Positions 62,799 to 64,000 of a stretch of 64,000 nt of DNA are shown in pieces. The first letter of the stretch is position 1. Each line of letters begins with the position of its first letter. The DNA is from an uncultured Desulfovibrionaceae bacterium. GTDB taxonomy: Bacteria > Desulfobacterota > Desulfovibrionia > Desulfovibrionales > Desulfovibrionaceae. The position numbers and the translations under genes are program-made. Location: contig CALUZB010000021.1 in NCBI GenBank assembly GCA_944325195.1, positions 1 to 64,000 of the forward strand, written 5' to 3'. The notes under the pieces were generated by a model. The model searched no databases, was not told the DNA's origin, and was given only the letters and a program-made list of their open reading frames with translations.

Positions 62799-63923
62799 CT
62801 AACAATCAATGGATAATTTTTTCAATTTCTCAATCAAGGTTGTTCGTTTAATTCCAAGCAATTCCGCCGCCTGGTTGCGCACGCCGTTGCAGGAACCAAG
62901 CGCTTCGGTCAAAAGCTTTGCTTCTATACTTTCCAAAAAATCTTTCAGATTTTGACTTTCCGCCTGCATGTCAGAAATACGCGGCCATCGGAATAAGGCC
63001 GGATCTGTACTGACAGCCTGAACCATGCTTTCCGGGCGCCCTTGAGCAGGAATTTCCTGGCCCTTCGGTAAACGAGTACCGTCAACTGCATGCGTGATCA
63101 GACTTTTTTGCTCTATGGCTGCTTCGACCGGCGGCAACAGGCTTACATCTCCAACTTCATCCAGAATTTTTCTGGGGAGATCTTCAAGCCCCACCGTATC
63201 GCCGTCAACCAGAATGCTGAGGCGCTCCATAAAATTTTCCAACTGGCGCACGTTACCCGGCCACGAATAGGCGGCCATGGCCCGCATTGCCAGGTCGTCA
63301 ACCTTCAAGTTCCCCCGGTTTTTCTGTTTGCAGAATTTACTTAAAAAATGACTTACCAGAACCAGAATATCCCCACCGCGTTCCCGCAATGGGGGCAAAT
63401 GCATAGGAATGACATTGAGACGATAATACAAATCTTCCCGGAACCGGCCCGCAAGCACTTCTTTTTCCAGATCTCTGTTGGTAGCGGCAACCAGACGCAC
63501 GTCAACCTTGCGCGCCCCACTGCCGCCAACCCTCTCTATTTCCTTTTCCTGCAATACGCGTAGAATTTTAACCTGGAGAGAAAGGTCCATTTCGCCGATT
63601 TCGTCCAGAAACACCGTACCGCCGTCTCCCATCTCAAAACGGCCCGGCCTGGTGCGGATGGCATGGGTAAATGCCCCTTTCTCGTGCCCGAACAATTCGC
63701 TTTCCAGCAGTTCTTTTGGAATGGCCCCACAATTTATAGGCACAAACGGTTTGTCCCGGCGCAATGAATTGGCGTGGAGAGCACGGACTATCAACTCTTT
63801 GCCCGTGCCCGATTCCCCGGTAACCAGCACAGTGCTATCCGTTGGGGCCACTTTTCTCAAAACCCTGAAGACTTCCTGTAATGACGTGCTTTGACCGATT
63901 ATGCCGTCTGTTTTTATCGCCAT
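62799..63923 (-). CDS. Sigma-54-dependent transcriptional activator (AAA+ and Fis-type HTH)
   Basis: This bacterial enhancer-binding protein remodels sigma-54 RNA polymerase by ATP hydrolysis. Walker A GESGTGKE is at residues 36-43, Walker B is [14 protein letters not shown], the arginine-finger region is [11 protein letters not shown], and a Fis-type helix-turn-helix is at the C-terminus ([20 protein letters not shown]). The sigma-54-contacting loop reads GAFTHA (83-88) instead of GAFTGA. The ATG at 63923 has GGGGGAG upstream and gives 374 aa without an N-terminal sensor domain, like PspF. The frame stays open to the window end (ATG at 63992 also possible), so a longer form with an N-terminal extension beyond the window cannot be ruled out. 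Confidence 0.9.
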   Translation of the reverse strand: MAIKTDGIIGQSTSLQEVFRVLRKVAPTDSTVLVTGESGTGKELIVRALHANSLRRDKPFVPINCGAIPKELLESELFGHEKGAFTHAIRTRPGRFEMGDGGTVFLDEIGEMDLSLQVKILRVLQEKEIERVGGSGARKVDVRLVAATNRDLEKEVLAGRFREDLYYRLNVIPMHLPPLRERGGDILVLVSHFLSKFCKQKNRGNLKVDDLAMRAMAAYSWPGNVRQLENFMERLSILVDGDTVGLEDLPRKILDEVGDVSLLPPVEAAIEQKSLITHAVDGTRLPKGQEIPAQGRPESMVQAVSTDPALFRWPRISDMQAESQNLKDFLESIEAKLLTEALGSCNGVRNQAAELLGIKRTTLIEKLKKLSIDC

Positions 63924-64000
63924 CTCTCCCCCGGACTCCTTCTTGCGATCGTAAGTTATGGAGAGCCCGTCCGCTGACTTAAGCAACGGCATCAGGGCTG

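Noticed and set aside
1-64000. CRISPR arrays, insertion sequences, prophage or integron
   Set aside because: No regularly spaced repeats, transposase, integrase or phage structural gene was recognised on either strand.

Overview
The window looks like chromosome from a Gram-negative bacterium, most probably a sulfate-reducing deltaproteobacterium of the Desulfovibrionales type. This is inferred from gene content and was not searched: an RNase J gene behind a DUF2802-type gene, a Ni/Co ECF uptake operon, a sigma-54 activator next to a large AMIN/TPR envelope protein, and outer-membrane and periplasmic proteins (FadL family, ABC-exported polysaccharide, cyclic glucan synthase). No rRNA, tRNA, CRISPR array, insertion sequence or prophage was recognised.

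Layout. 0.3-6.4 kb (minus strand): comM, then a Ni/Co ECF transporter (M, Q, O subunits) and mutL. 6.9-8.2 kb: an OmpP1/FadL-family gene split by an in-frame TAG. 8.4-12.7 kb (minus): a TPR secreted protein and a lipoprotein, an AzgA-type purine permease and a YddG-type exporter. 13-15.7 kb (plus): an HdeD-family membrane protein and an unrecognised membrane/coiled-coil protein, separated by about 1 kb without genes. 15.7-19.4 kb (minus): a CtpA protease and topA. 19.8-39.6 kb (plus): a surface-polysaccharide locus of about 20 kb. 40.0-42.5 kb (minus): an RNase J operon. 43-50 kb: a 29-aa membrane protein, an M20 amidohydrolase, a TolB/TPR gene broken by a frameshift, and a symporter plus amidinotransferase pair. 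50.4-59.2 kb: a 2927-aa cyclic beta-1,2-glucan synthase. 59.3-63.9 kb (minus): the AMIN/TPR protein and its sigma-54 activator neighbour, which runs close to the window end.

The polysaccharide locus is the most interesting part. Five genes (WbpD, WbpA, WbpE, WbpB and WbpI types) make up the whole known route from UDP-GlcNAc to UDP-2,3-diacetamido-2,3-dideoxy-D-mannuronic acid. They are followed by a GumK-like glucuronosyltransferase, a GT4 transferase, a Wzm/Wzt ABC exporter with an unusually long Wzt, a methyltransferase-GT4 fusion, a 1488-aa exported protein and an AsnB-type amidotransferase. The 1488-aa protein carries two glucuronyl C5-epimerase-like units, a discoidin-like domain and a transglutaminase-like domain with an intact Cys-His-Asp triad. 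My reading is a uronic-acid-rich, ABC-exported glycan that is amidated in the cytoplasm and tailored (C5 epimerisation, perhaps covalent attachment or crosslinking) after export. An ops-like element precedes the locus, and two mutually inverted near-palindromes lie between its first two genes.

Three genes have broken frames: an in-frame TAG in the FadL gene, a shift at an A6 run (a classic A-AAA-AAC slippery heptamer) in the WbpB-type gene, and a shift at an A7 run in the TolB/TPR gene. The two homopolymer cases could be sequencing errors, mutations or programmed slippage.
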